Assembly: GCA_002497075.1 (NCBI GenBank)
Contig: DAML01000008.1
Coordinates: 1 to 64,000 of the forward strand
Direction: 5' to 3'
From: Methanomassiliicoccaceae archaeon UBA472
GTDB taxonomy: Archaea; Thermoplasmatota; Thermoplasmata; Methanomassiliicoccales; UBA472
DNA length: 64,000 bases
This document shows positions 6,618-15,534 of this stretch, piece after piece; position 1 is the stretch's first letter, and the number at the start of each line of letters is the position of its first letter. The notes under the pieces were generated by a model, which worked only from the letters and a program-made list of their open reading frames with translations, was not told the DNA's origin and made no database searches. The translations under genes were made by a program, and so were the position numbers.

Positions 6618-9600
6618 ATGGTTTTGCCTATCGATTACACTGATGAGGACATAGTCGCGCGATGGGAGGAGTTCCTGGAGGCGGAGGACAACCGCCTGAA
6701 GTTGCTGGAGCTCACCGACAGGATTCCCGATCTACGCAGCTTGACCGTCACCTATTCGGACATCGATCGTTTCGATCCGGACTTCGCCAGCTTCATCCTC
6801 AACCACCCGGACCGGGCCCTGCGGAAAGGTGAGGACATCATTAAACGTCTAACCAACTCCGCCCGGTCCACCGCGGACGTGCACCTGCGCATCAAGGAGC
6901 TGCCGAGGGACAGCCGCATCGATATCCGTGATCTGAGGAGCGAGGACCTGGGAAAGCTGATCTCCGTGGAAGGTCTGGTTCGAAAAGCGACCGAGGTGCG
7001 CCCCCGTCTTATACTGGGGGTGTTCAAATGCATGCGCTGCCCCGCCCGGATCCTGGAACCGCAGGAAGGGCTGTACTTCCGGGAGCCCATGGAATGCTAC
7101 AAGGAGCAGGAGGGCTGCGGACGCACCGCCGGAAGCACCAAGTTCCAGCTGCTCACGGAGGAATCCGCTTACGTCGACACGCAGAAGGTGGAGATGCAGG
7201 AGTCCCCGGAAGGATTGCGCGGGGGAGCGCAGCCTGAACGTCTCGCCGCCTTCCTGGAGGACGATCTGGCTGGCATAATCTCCCCGGGTGACCGGGTCGT
7301 TCTGAACGGCATTCTGCGCAGCCAGCAGAAGGGCGACCGCATTAAATCGACGTTGTTCGACATCGACCTGGCGGTCGTCTCCATGGAGTTCGAGCAGCAC
7401 GAGTACGAGGAGGTCTTGATCTCGGAAGAGGACGAAGCGCTCATAAGGAATGAGGCTAAGGACCCCGAGGTCTTCCGCAAGATCGTCGGCTCCATCGCCC
7501 CGGCCATTCACGGATACGATGAGGTGAAGGAGAGCATCGCCCTCCAGCTATTCGGCGGAACGGCCAAGCTCCTGGAGGACGGCACGAAGATCAGGGGCGA
7601 CATTCACATCCTTTTAGTTGGAGACCCCGGTGTTGCCAAGTGCGTTACTGGCGACGCGAAGGTGCTCATGGGCGACTGCACGGAGAAGAACATCCGGGAG
7701 CTCGTTGACCACTGGTTATCGGTGAACGAGGTCAAGGAGGTGGACGACGGCGAATATGCCGACGCGGACTTCGAGGTCATGACCTTCACCCCCCAAGGGC
7801 GTATTGGTAGGGGAAAAGCGGTACGGGTGTGGAAGAGGGACTCGCCCCGTCGCTTGATCAAATTCACGACCGAAAGCGGAAGAACGCTGACCGTCACGTC
7901 GACACATCCGCTGTTCGTGCAGAACGCTTACTATATGGCCCAGCGTTCGGCGGACAAGATCGTCGTAGGTAACTATCTGGCGGTCACGTCCGACAAGAGC
8001 CCGGACGGAAACTTCTGCGGCTACGACCGCGGGTTCGGCTGGGACCAGATCGTGAAACGCGAGGAGGTCAAGCGCGAGGAGGAGTTCGTTTACGACATAG
8101 AGGTCGCGGAAACGCACATCTTCGTTGCCAACGGAATAATCTCTCATAACAGCCAGATACTGCGATACATGTCGGAGATGGCCCCCCGCGGAATTTACGC
8201 TTCGGGAAAGAGCTCGTCCGCGGCCGGTCTGTGCGTTTCGCCGGAATCCCTCATCGAGGTGGACGGAAAGCAACTGCCGATAGGCGATTTCGTCGAGTCG
8301 CGCATGCGCGCCCCGATGGAGATCGAGCCGGGGGTGTGGAGGCAGGAGACGAGGGTGAACGGCGTCACGACCGTGTCGGCCGATCGTCATATGGATGTCC
8401 GACCGGTGGTTTCCCTGTTCCGACTGCGAACCCCTTCATTTCTTGTGGAACTTTCTAATGACGCTGGTAATAGTGTCCGCCTCACCCCCGAGACCATGGT
8501 CCGGGTGCGGAACGGGCATCAGGACCGGTGGGTCAAATCGTCTGACATAACCGTCGGAGATACGGTGCTCACCGCACCATCTGGCTCATCAATAAAGGAG
8601 GTCGCTCTGAGCAAGATCGTGAGCGTCAAGGAGGTTCGTGACAACCTGCCGCCGCACGTCTACGATCTGACGGTCGAAGGGGCGCACAGCTTCGTCGCCA
8701 ACGGATTTCTTGTGCACAACACCGCTGCCGCCGTAAAGGACGAGTTCGGCGACGGTCGGTGGACCCTGGAGGCCGGGGCGCTGGTACTGGCGGACAAAGG
8801 CCTGGCGGCCATTGATGAACTGGACAAGATGTCCGATCAGGACCGTTCATCAATGCACGAGGCCATGGAGTCGCAGCGGGTGAGCGTGGCCAAGGCCGGC
8901 ATCACCGCCTCGCTGCAATGCCGCTGTTCCATGCTCGGCGCGGCCAACCCCAAACTCGGCCGTTTCGATGACGCCGAGCCGTTGGCATCGCAGATCAACA
9001 TGCCTCCGGCGCTCTTGTCGCGTTTCGACCTGATATTCGCTTTGACGGACAAGCCGAACGCGGCCAAGGACCTGAAGATCGCCGAGCACATACTGAAAGG
9101 CCATGTCCGCGGGGAATTGCGCAACGTACCGAACCCGGAAAGCATCAAAGGGATCGATTACCAGCGCATCATGGAGGAGACCGGGGTACTCCGCCCGATA
9201 TACGACAGGGAGTTCATGCGCAAGTTCGTGGCGTACGCCAAGCGTTACACTCCGGTGCTGACGGACGACGCCAGACAGATGATAATCGACAAGTACCTCT
9301 CCATCAGGAAGCTAGGCGAAAAGGCCGGCTCCTCCGTTCCGATCACGGCAAGGCAGCTGGAAGCGTTCATACGTCTATCGGAGGCGTCGGCCCGCATACG
9401 GCTATCGCCCATCGTAGAGACGGAGGACGCCGACCGGGCCATCAAGATCGTGGAGCACTACTTGAAGAAGATGGCCTCCGACGAGGGGACGATCGACGTG
9501 GACAAGCTGATGACCGGGACCACCCGCAACGAGAGGAACCGCATATCGCTGGTGCGGCAGCTCATACACGAGCACTCCGACCCCAGCTCGGGAGCGTCCG

Positions 9601-9737
9601 AGATAACCCTGATCCAGAGGGCGGCGGACCGCAATCTCACCGAGGCCGAGCTTAAAACGGCGATGAGCAAGCTCAAGCAGAGCGGGGACATCTACGAGCC
9701 GAAGCCCGGCCACTACAAGCTGACGTCCCTCAACTGA
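6618..9737 (+). CDS. mcm: Replicative helicase MCM, precursor with two inteins
   Basis: 1039-residue precursor; about 706 residues after removing two inteins, normal for archaeal MCM. The N-terminal domain has the zinc-binding CMRC and a second Cys pair near residue 160. The AAA+ core has Walker A GDPGVAK interrupted at K/S by intein 1, then SSAAGL interrupted at L/T by intein 2. It continues with Walker B LAAIDELDKM and arginine-finger segment LLSRFDLIF; a winged helix ends the protein. It unwinds DNA at replication forks. Start is uncertain: GTG 6615, ATG 6618, or TTG 6624, which has the best spacing from GGAG at 6612. Without splicing the P-loop is broken, so activity depends on intein 1. 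Confidence 0.95.
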   Translation: MVLPIDYTDEDIVARWEEFLEAEDNRLKLLELTDRIPDLRSLTVTYSDIDRFDPDFASFILNHPDRALRKGEDIIKRLTNSARSTADVHLRIKELPRDSRIDIRDLRSEDLGKLISVEGLVRKATEVRPRLILGVFKCMRCPARILEPQEGLYFREPMECYKEQEGCGRTAGSTKFQLLTEESAYVDTQKVEMQESPEGLRGGAQPERLAAFLEDDLAGIISPGDRVVLNGILRSQQKGDRIKSTLFDIDLAVVSMEFEQHEYEEVLISEEDEALIRNEAKDPEVFRKIVGSIAPAIHGYDEVKESIALQLFGGTAKLLEDGTKIRGDIHILLVGDPGVAKCVTGDAKVLMGDCTEKNIRELVDHWLSVNEVKEVDDGEYADADFEVMTFTPQGRIGRGKAVRVWKRDSPRRLIKFTTESGRTLTVTSTHPLFVQNAYYMAQRSADKIVVGNYLAVTSDKSPDGNFCGYDRGFGWDQIVKREEVKREEEFVYDIEVAETHIFVANGIISHNSQILRYMSEMAPRGIYASGKSSSAAGLCVSPESLIEVDGKQLPIGDFVESRMRAPMEIEPGVWRQETRVNGVTTVSADRHMDVRPVVSLFRLRTPSFLVELSNDAGNSVRLTPETMVRVRNGHQDRWVKSSDITVGDTVLTAPSGSSIKEVALSKIVSVKEVRDNLPPHVYDLTVEGAHSFVANGFLVHNTAAAVKDEFGDGRWTLEAGALVLADKGLAAIDELDKMSDQDRSSMHEAMESQRVSVAKAGITASLQCRCSMLGAANPKLGRFDDAEPLASQINMPPALLSRFDLIFALTDKPNAAKDLKIAEHILKGHVRGELRNVPNPESIKGIDYQRIMEETGVLRPIYDREFMRKFVAYAKRYTPVLTDDARQMIIDKYLSIRKLGEKAGSSVPITARQLEAFIRLSEASARIRLSPIVETEDADRAIKIVEHYLKKMASDEGTIDVDKLMTGTTRNERNRISLVRQLIHEHSDPSSGASEITLIQRAADRNLTEAELKTAMSKLKQSGDIYEPKPGHYKLTSLN
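7641..8150 (+). other. MCM intein 1 (mini-intein in the P-loop)
   Basis: 170 residues inserted between Lys and Ser of the Walker A motif (GDPGVAK / SQ). It starts with Cys (CVTGDAKVLMG), has block B TLTVTSTHPLF with the TxxH histidine, block F VYDIEVAETHIFVAN, and ends in HN before Ser. There is no LAGLIDADG endonuclease, so it is splicing-only and not self-mobile. Its boundaries are set by alignment with uninterrupted MCM sequence. Confidence 0.93.
8232..8720 (+). other. MCM intein 2 (mini-intein, atypical block B)
   Basis: 163 residues inserted between Leu and Thr of SSAAGL / TAAAV, only 27 extein residues after intein 1. Starts CVSPESLIEVDGK; block F is VYDLTVEGAHSFVANGF; ends HN before Thr. 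The block B region reads VRLTPETMVRV, so the usual TxxH histidine is replaced by Thr. No endonuclease domain. Use of Thr as the +1 nucleophile is normal for some inteins. Confidence 0.9.
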
Positions 9738-9774
9738 GGAAAGGTTTATCATCATGACCCTAGACTCAGGTCCG

Positions 9775-10074
9775 ATGAGCGACATCCGGGTGAAGGTTCA
9801 CAGGCATGGAGGCGACATGCTAATAGCAGCCTGCGATAACGACCTGATTGGGCGCAAGCTCAAGGAAGGGGAGCTTCGCCTGGAGGTCAGCGACGAGTTC
9901 TATGGCGGTGACCGCGGGGACGAGGAGATGCTCCTGAGCCGGCTGGCGATGGCCACCATGGCCAACCTGGTCGGCGAGAAGGTCTGCCGCATCGCCGCCG
10001 AGCATGATTTCATTGACCGGGAGTGCGTAATGACCATCGAGGGCGTTCCGCACGCCCAGATGGTAAGGTATTGA
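9775..10074 (+). CDS. DUF424 family protein
   Basis: About 99 residues. The archaeal DUF424 pattern is present: VKVHRHGGDMLIAACDNDLI, FYGG, ATMANLVGEKV and a C-terminal IEGVPHAQMV. Function is unknown; the family is widely conserved in archaea and often lies near translation or ribosome genes, as here next to nmd3. Family members start close to the first strand, so ATG 9775 is chosen; ATG 9754 adds seven residues. AAAGGTTTAT around 9741-9750 may be the TATA element. The stop is two bases before the nmd3 ATG. Confidence 0.88.
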   Translation: MSDIRVKVHRHGGDMLIAACDNDLIGRKLKEGELRLEVSDEFYGGDRGDEEMLLSRLAMATMANLVGEKVCRIAAEHDFIDRECVMTIEGVPHAQMVRY

Positions 10075-10076
10075 AA

Positions 10077-11123
10077 ATGTCCTTCTGCGTAAAGTGTGGT
10101 GCGGACGGTCCGACGTACCGTTCGTTGTGCGAATCCTGTTTCCTGGAAGGGAAGGTGTTCACCTCCCTGCCAGACCATGTCGATGTGTTCCAGTGCGGCC
10201 ACTGCGGTGATTATCTGTTGGACGGCAAGTGGCTGGACATAGAAGCACGTGAGGAAGTGTCCGAGAAGGCTACGGAACTCGCGCTGCAGATCAGCAAGGA
10301 TGCCACGCCGGTCAACGTCAGCTTGCACGGGGAGAAGATCGACGAGGCGAACTATCACGTGGGAATGACCATCGCCATGACCGTGGAAGGGCTTGAGGTC
10401 AATGAGGCGAGAACGACCATCGCCCGCTTCAAGAATACCTCGTGCCCGAGATGCAACAAGCTGATGGGCAATTATTACGAGGGAACGCTGCAGGTCCGTA
10501 CCCGGGACCGCAAGATGCCCGAGGACCAGCGCGAGGAGATCCTGGACCGCATCCTCAAGATGATAGCCGAGCACACCAAGGACAACCGCGAACTTTTCAT
10601 ATCCAAGGTCAACCGGCTCAACACCAAGGAGGGCGGTCTTGACGTGATCCTATCATCGTCGACCGTCGGCAAACACATCGCCCACCAGCTGGCCGACCAG
10701 TACGCCGCCGAGGTGAAGGAGACGGCCAAGCTGGTCACCCAGAAGCAGGGCAAGGACCTCTACCGCGTGACGTTCCTGGTACGCTTGCCGGCATACCGCT
10801 TCGGCGACATCGTCCGCTATGAGGACAAGCTGCATCTGGTCGGCGCGCTCCGCGCCAACTCCACCAAGCTCACCAACCTGAAGACCTCGCAGGGGCTCAT
10901 GGTCAGCAACAGCGACATGATCTCCGCCAAGGTGGTCGGCCGCAAGGAGGACATCATCGAAGCGGTCATAGTCACCGAAACGGACCGCGAGGTGCAGGTC
11001 ATGCACCCCACCAGCTTCAAGGTCTTCGACCTGAAGAAGCCGCCCAAGTTCGAGCGCAAGGGCGACACGGTTAAGGTCTTCCAGCTGGATGAGGAGTACT
11101 ATCTGCTTCCGTTGCAGGGTTAG
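10077..11123 (+). CDS. nmd3: NMD3 homologue, large ribosomal subunit maturation factor
   Basis: 348 residues from the ATG at 10077. Three N-terminal zinc-binding elements are visible: CVKCGADGPTYRSLCESC, CGHCGDYLL and CPRCNKLMGNYYEG. The archaeal NMD3 core follows, ending with FERKGDTVKVFQLDEEYYLLPL. In eukaryotes NMD3 is the 60S export adaptor; archaeal homologues lack the export tail and are thought to act in late 50S assembly, binding near the tRNA sites. Probably cotranscribed with the DUF424 gene. Confidence 0.92.
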   Translation: MSFCVKCGADGPTYRSLCESCFLEGKVFTSLPDHVDVFQCGHCGDYLLDGKWLDIEAREEVSEKATELALQISKDATPVNVSLHGEKIDEANYHVGMTIAMTVEGLEVNEARTTIARFKNTSCPRCNKLMGNYYEGTLQVRTRDRKMPEDQREEILDRILKMIAEHTKDNRELFISKVNRLNTKEGGLDVILSSSTVGKHIAHQLADQYAAEVKETAKLVTQKQGKDLYRVTFLVRLPAYRFGDIVRYEDKLHLVGALRANSTKLTNLKTSQGLMVSNSDMISAKVVGRKEDIIEAVIVTETDREVQVMHPTSFKVFDLKKPPKFERKGDTVKVFQLDEEYYLLPLQG

Positions 11124-11136
11124 ATATCTTCTGACC

Positions 11137-11988
11137 TTACGACACCATCTCCCTTCTTTTGAACAGGTACATCCCCAGCCCCAGGCTTACGACGACGTAC
11201 ACGGCAAGGACCGCCAGGGACAGCCACACCTCGGGATAGTAGCTCCAGTAGGTCATGAACTCCCCGTTGCCGATGGGTATCGAGTCCATGGCGTCCACGG
11301 GGTACGGTTCGATCATGATGTAACTGATGACCGAGCCGCAGAAGGTCAGCATGAACCAGGGCTTTATCTCGCCTATCGGCAACAGCTGCGCGATCAACGG
11401 CAGGATCATCAACAGGGCGAAGAAGGTCAGCACCAGGGAACCAGTGGATCCCTTGAAGATCGAGGAGATCAGGAACCCGAGCGCGGCCGCCGCCGCTCCG
11501 TAGACGCAGGCGAAGAGCATGGAGTACAACGCGAGCACGGTTCCGCCGCCGGTCATGACGAAGGTGAGCAACGCGGCTACACCGTAGTAAATGACCAGCA
11601 TCAGGGCGATGATGCCCAACGTGGATAGGTACTTCCCGATGAATATCGAGGAACGCTTCACCGGATTCGGGAACAGCAGGTATCCGGTGCGGGACTGGAA
11701 CTCGGAGACGATGGCGTCCCCGGCGAACATCGTCGCGCCGATGACGATGAGTATGTCCGCCCAGCCTATGAAGGCCGACATGTAGTCGGCCGGGTCCTCC
11801 GCGGCGTCCGCGCCGAGGACGATCGGCAATCCGAAGGTGAGGCCGAGGAGCAAAGCTTCCAGGATTATCAGGCCGAGCAGTCTCTTGGAGCGGAGATGCT
11901 TCAGAACGTCGTACTTGGCGACGGTCACTATCTGCTGCAGATCGGACGGAAGCCTTTCCCGATTGTTGACCACGTTAGCGTTCTCCAT
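11137..11988 (-). CDS. ABC-2 type transporter permease
   Basis: 283 residues. After a cytoplasmic N-terminus (QQIVTVAKYDVLKHLRSKR) there are about six hydrophobic segments, from LLGLIILEALLLGLTFGLP to WLSLAVLAVYVVVSLGLG, the layout of ABC-2 exporter permeases. It lies four bases after the ATPase gene at 11993 and has a GAGGTGA ribosome site, so the two form one exporter operon. The substrate is not evident; relatives export drugs, lipids or sodium. Confidence 0.85.
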   Translation of the reverse strand: MENANVVNNRERLPSDLQQIVTVAKYDVLKHLRSKRLLGLIILEALLLGLTFGLPIVLGADAAEDPADYMSAFIGWADILIVIGATMFAGDAIVSEFQSRTGYLLFPNPVKRSSIFIGKYLSTLGIIALMLVIYYGVAALLTFVMTGGGTVLALYSMLFACVYGAAAAALGFLISSIFKGSTGSLVLTFFALLMILPLIAQLLPIGEIKPWFMLTFCGSVISYIMIEPYPVDAMDSIPIGNGEFMTYWSYYPEVWLSLAVLAVYVVVSLGLGMYLFKRREMVS

Positions 11989-11992
11989 CTTT

Positions 11993-12931
11993 TCACCTCG
12001 ATTCCATGATCAGCGACATGTACAGCGATTCCAAGGCTAGGCCGGACTCCTTGAAGGAGACGACCATCAGCCCCAGGTTCTGCAGCTCTATCAGCAAACG
12101 GGCCTGGGCGTCCTCCTCCCCCTCGAAGTCGATGGCGAAGGACAGGTCCCCAGTGACAACGAATCCCTTGACGCCCGGCACGGAGCGCAGCCGGTCGAAC
12201 ATGTCCGGCGTCAAAGGCCTCATCGTCTTGACCTCGATCTTTCTGGCCTTGACCTCGTCCAGCAGGTCGGCCACGCTTCCCGACCGCAGGAGCTTGCCGC
12301 GGTTGATCAGGGAGACGTCCGTGCACACCTCCTGCACCTCGTTCAGAAGGTGGGAGGACATGAGCACGGTCACGTCCATCTTCCTCAGCTGCTTGAGGAT
12401 GTCGCGAACCTCGACCATTCCCCGAGGATCAAGTCCAGAGGTCGGCTCGTCAAGGATGATGACGGAGGGCTGAGTAAGGAGCGCTTGCGCGATGGCCAGG
12501 CGCTGCTTCATGCCCTTGGAGAACTTACCCACCCGCTGGTCCTTCCATTCGGTGAGCTTCACCATGTCCAGAAGGTCCCTTCCCCGGTTGGTGCTCTCGC
12601 CGACGGACATGCCGCGCAACGCGCCCAGGTAATGCAGGGTCTCCATCGGCGTCAGATAAGGATAGAACTCAGGGGTCTCCACCACCGCGCCGACGTCCGC
12701 AAGGGCGGTCTTGGGGTCCCGCATCACGCTCACTCCGTTGATGAAAGCCTCGCCAGAGGTGGCGGTGAGCATGTTGGTGATGATCTTGATGCTGGTGGTC
12801 TTTCCCGCCCCGTTGGGGCCGAGGAAGCCCATGAAGGAACGACTGGGCACGTTCAGCTCCAGGGCGTCCACCGCCCGGAAGCCTCCCCCGTACACCTTGG
12901 TCAGACCGTGAACCTGGATGGGTGCGTCCAT
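11993..12931 (-). CDS. ABC transporter ATP-binding protein
   Basis: 312 residues from the ATG at 12931 (a GTG at 12955 would add eight). All nucleotide-binding motifs are present: Walker A GPNGAGKT, Q-loop region GAVVETPEFYPYL, signature FSKGMKQRLA, Walker B VIILDEPTSGLDP and switch His in LMSSHLL. The C-terminal 90 residues are the accessory domain common in DrrA/CcmA-type ATPases. It powers the permease encoded directly downstream. Transcription diverges from the fumarase genes. Confidence 0.93.
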   Translation of the reverse strand: MDAPIQVHGLTKVYGGGFRAVDALELNVPSRSFMGFLGPNGAGKTTSIKIITNMLTATSGEAFINGVSVMRDPKTALADVGAVVETPEFYPYLTPMETLHYLGALRGMSVGESTNRGRDLLDMVKLTEWKDQRVGKFSKGMKQRLAIAQALLTQPSVIILDEPTSGLDPRGMVEVRDILKQLRKMDVTVLMSSHLLNEVQEVCTDVSLINRGKLLRSGSVADLLDEVKARKIEVKTMRPLTPDMFDRLRSVPGVKGFVVTGDLSFAIDFEGEEDAQARLLIELQNLGLMVVSFKESGLALESLYMSLIMESR

Positions 12932-13047
12932 GTGGATCGGGCGATTATTCCACACGGACTATAATTCGTTATTGACCCTACTTTACCGGCTAATCAGGAC
13001 CGAACGTGCCAAGGATTAATTCCCCCTGCGCCAATCCAGGCGGCAAG

Positions 13048-13917
13048 ATGTACTCGTCGTCGTTGATCGAGGAGACGGTGGTCCGGTTGTTAAAAGAGGC
13101 GGAATGCAGCCTGCCGCCGGACGTCCACGCCGCCCTGCGCCAAGCGCTGGAGGCAGAAACGGAAGAGATGCCGCGCTCCCAGCTCATGGCCATACTGAGC
13201 AACGTAGACAAGGCGGACGAGCGCTCCGTACCCATGTGCCAGGACACCGGGCTTCCAATTTTCTTCGTTCGCGGCCGATGCGATCATCGCGTCATCGAGT
13301 CCATCCGCAAGGGGGTGGCCAGAGCCACCAAGGAGATCCCGCTTCGACCGAACACCGTGGACCCCGTATCAAGGACGAACTTCGGCTCGAACCTCGGCGA
13401 GGGGATGCCTCCGGTGCACCTCGAACCGGCCGATCAGGACCATCTGGATATCGCGGTGTTGCCGAAAGGGGCCGGTTCGGAGAACTGGAGCGCGCTGCGC
13501 ATGCTGAACCCTTCCGAGGGAATGGAGGGCGTGCGCCGGTTCGTCATCGACTGTGTAGTGCGCGCAGGCTCTCGACCTTGCCCGCCCATCGTTGTCGGGG
13601 TAGGCATCGGAGGAACGGCGGACATGGCCTGCTCGTTGGCCAAGAAGGCCCTGCTCAGGAAGCTGGGGTCTCGCAGCGATGACGCCACCCTCGCCGACCT
13701 GGAATCAAAACTGCACGTGCAGATCAATTCGCTCGGCCTGGGCCCCATGGGCCTGGGTGGAAGCACCACCTGCCTCGGGGTGCTCGTGGAGAAGGCGCAC
13801 TGTCACACGGCCAGTTTGCCGGTGGCGGTGTCGCTCAATTGCTGGGCGGCCCGGAAGGCCTTCGCCAGGGTGTACCCGGACGGCCGCGTCAAGTTCTCCC
13901 AGGAGGGCTTCGATTGA
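13048..13917 (+). CDS. Fumarate hydratase class I, alpha subunit
   Basis: 289 residues from the ATG at 13048. Motifs of the iron-sulfur hydro-lyase N-terminal domain: MCQDTGLPIFFV, NFGSNLGEGMPPVH, GSENWSALRMLNPSEG and GGSTTCLGV. Candidate 4Fe-4S cysteines lie at CQDTG, RPCPP and TTCLG. With the beta subunit encoded downstream it reversibly hydrates fumarate to malate in the partial citric acid cycle. L(+)-tartrate dehydratase is the close alternative; fumarase is more likely in an archaeal core genome. Confidence 0.88.
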   Translation: MYSSSLIEETVVRLLKEAECSLPPDVHAALRQALEAETEEMPRSQLMAILSNVDKADERSVPMCQDTGLPIFFVRGRCDHRVIESIRKGVARATKEIPLRPNTVDPVSRTNFGSNLGEGMPPVHLEPADQDHLDIAVLPKGAGSENWSALRMLNPSEGMEGVRRFVIDCVVRAGSRPCPPIVVGVGIGGTADMACSLAKKALLRKLGSRSDDATLADLESKLHVQINSLGLGPMGLGGSTTCLGVLVEKAHCHTASLPVAVSLNCWAARKAFARVYPDGRVKFSQEGFD

Positions 13918-14492
13918 ACATCAGGAAGATCAAGAGCCCTCTGGACGAATCGGAGGCCCGCTCCCTCAGGGCGGGGGACATCGTCACCTTGAGCGGAGAG
14001 CTGCTGACGGCCAGGGACGAGGCGCACCTGCGCGTTCTCGAGCTATTGCGAGCGGGGCACGAACTGCCGTTCCAGCTGGAAGGCGCGGCCGTTTACCACT
14101 GCGGCCCGATAATGAGACACGACGGTATGTGGAAAGTGGTGGCGGCCGGACCGACCACCAGCGCCCGCCTGGACCGGCTGGCTCCTGAACTGATAAGACG
14201 ATGCCGTCCCCGGCTCTTGATCGGAAAGGGCGGCATGTCCTCGGAGACGCTAGAGGCAATGAAGGAGGTGGGATGCGCCTATCTGGCCTTCCCCGGCGGG
14301 GCGGCCGTGCTGGCCGCCGAGGCGTTACCGGAAGTGCTGAACGTTCACTGGGAGGACCTGGGCATGCCGGAGGCGGTCTGGCACCTCCGCGCGGAAAACT
14401 TCGGGCCGCTGGTGGTGGCCATGGACTCTCACGGCCGGTCGCTGTTCAAAGAGGTCGAGGACACGGTAAAAAAGAGATCAGTCCTTCTCTGA
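13914..14492 (+). CDS. Fumarate hydratase class I, beta subunit
   Basis: 192 residues from a TTG at 13914 that overlaps the alpha-subunit stop (TTGA) and follows AGGAGG by seven bases, so translation is coupled. Family marks: LSGELLTARDEAH, VYHCGPIM, AAGPTTSARLD, LIGKGGMSS and an NVHWEDLGMPEAVW segment. It supplies the C-terminal swivelling domain that is fused to the alpha part in bacterial FumA/FumB. The last 15 bases overlap the convergent gene at 14478. Confidence 0.88.
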   Translation: MNIRKIKSPLDESEARSLRAGDIVTLSGELLTARDEAHLRVLELLRAGHELPFQLEGAAVYHCGPIMRHDGMWKVVAAGPTTSARLDRLAPELIRRCRPRLLIGKGGMSSETLEAMKEVGCAYLAFPGGAAVLAAEALPEVLNVHWEDLGMPEAVWHLRAENFGPLVVAMDSHGRSLFKEVEDTVKKRSVLL

Positions 14493-15500
14493 ATCGTCCC
14501 GGTCCAGCAGCTCCGGCTTGCGGCGGATCTTGTAGTTGACGTATATCCCGATCACGAGGACCATCAGCGAAACGGTGAGGCCGATGATCATCAAAGAGTG
14601 CGCCAGGTCGAGGCCCAGAAGGAACGTCTGGGTGTTGTTGACGTTGTCGTACTCCATCTCCGCGTCCAGCTCCCTCACCTCGAAGGGCGTCAGTCCCACG
14701 GTCAGCGTTATGGTCAGGAAGGATTCCTTGCTGAACGTAATGGTGTAGGACCCGGAGGGCACCTGGGAGAACGAATAGTTGCCGTCCTCGTCCGTTATCG
14801 TCTCGGCGGTGAACAGGGTGCTGGACAGTTTCACCGTCACCCCTTTCAGGCCGTCGCCATCGTACTCCACCATACCGCCCAGCTCCGCCGGCTGCTCCTG
14901 CAGGACGAAGTCGACGTTCTTGGTCTCCCCTCGGACCAGAACGACCGGAGGCATGGGATCGGAGGAATAATAGCCGACCTTGCTGGCGACCACCGTGTAC
15001 GTTCCAGGCTGGACCTTGGATATCTCGTACCGGCCCAGCGGGTTGACGGAAATGTTGGAATAGCTGCGCTGCTCGTTGATCAGCGTGACCGTCGCCTGAT
15101 AGATCGGAGTGGTGCCGTTGGTGACGTAACCGGTCAGCTTGCACAGGACCTCGAGCATGGTGAAGTTGAGACGGACCGATTGGCCGCTCTTGATCAGCAC
15201 GTTGACGTAACTAACGTTAGCGGAATGGTTGAGGAAGTGAGCCGTGACGTTGTAAAGGCCGGGAACGAAGTTGCCTGGCATGGTGTAGTTGCCGTCGGCT
15301 CCGGTCGTCGCTTTGTAGGTCATCAGGGTGGTGACGTTGATCGCTCGCACCTCCACTCCCGGGAAGGCCGAGCCGGTCTCGTTGACCACGCTGCCGACGA
15401 AGTCGGTGCCGTTGACCCCGGCCGACGACGCCCTGTCCGGAACGTAGGCGGAACACAGGACCAGAGCTAAGGCCAGCAGCACCACGGAAAGCTTTCGCAT
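14478..15500 (-). CDS. Membrane-anchored surface protein with carboxypeptidase-regulatory-like repeats
   Basis: About 340 residues from ATG 15500 (ATG 15524 adds eight). A signal peptide (MRKLSVVLLALALVLCSAYV) is followed by three or more beta-sandwich repeats with the pattern GxVxxxxxxxxGVxVxxxxxxxxxxxTxxDGNYxxxxxxPGxYxV. Examples are TGADGNYTMPG, NPLGRYEISKVQPGTYTV and DEDGNYSFSQVPSGSYTI. Many NxT/NxS sites suggest glycosylation. A C-terminal membrane helix (LMIIGLTVSLMVLVIGIYV) ends in a charged tail, so the protein is anchored with its repeats outside. Function is unknown, likely adhesion or envelope structure. Confidence 0.75.
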   Translation of the reverse strand: MRKLSVVLLALALVLCSAYVPDRASSAGVNGTDFVGSVVNETGSAFPGVEVRAINVTTLMTYKATTGADGNYTMPGNFVPGLYNVTAHFLNHSANVSYVNVLIKSGQSVRLNFTMLEVLCKLTGYVTNGTTPIYQATVTLINEQRSYSNISVNPLGRYEISKVQPGTYTVVASKVGYYSSDPMPPVVLVRGETKNVDFVLQEQPAELGGMVEYDGDGLKGVTVKLSSTLFTAETITDEDGNYSFSQVPSGSYTITFSKESFLTITLTVGLTPFEVRELDAEMEYDNVNNTQTFLLGLDLAHSLMIIGLTVSLMVLVIGIYVNYKIRRKPELLDRDDSEKD

Positions 15501-15534
15501 GCGGATAGTGCAAGGTCGGAGCATGGATTTAACA

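Noticed and set aside
7641..8720. Frameshifts or insertion sequences in mcm
   Set aside because: The long insertions stay in frame and have Cys starts, block B/F motifs and HN ends, so they are inteins, not disruptions.
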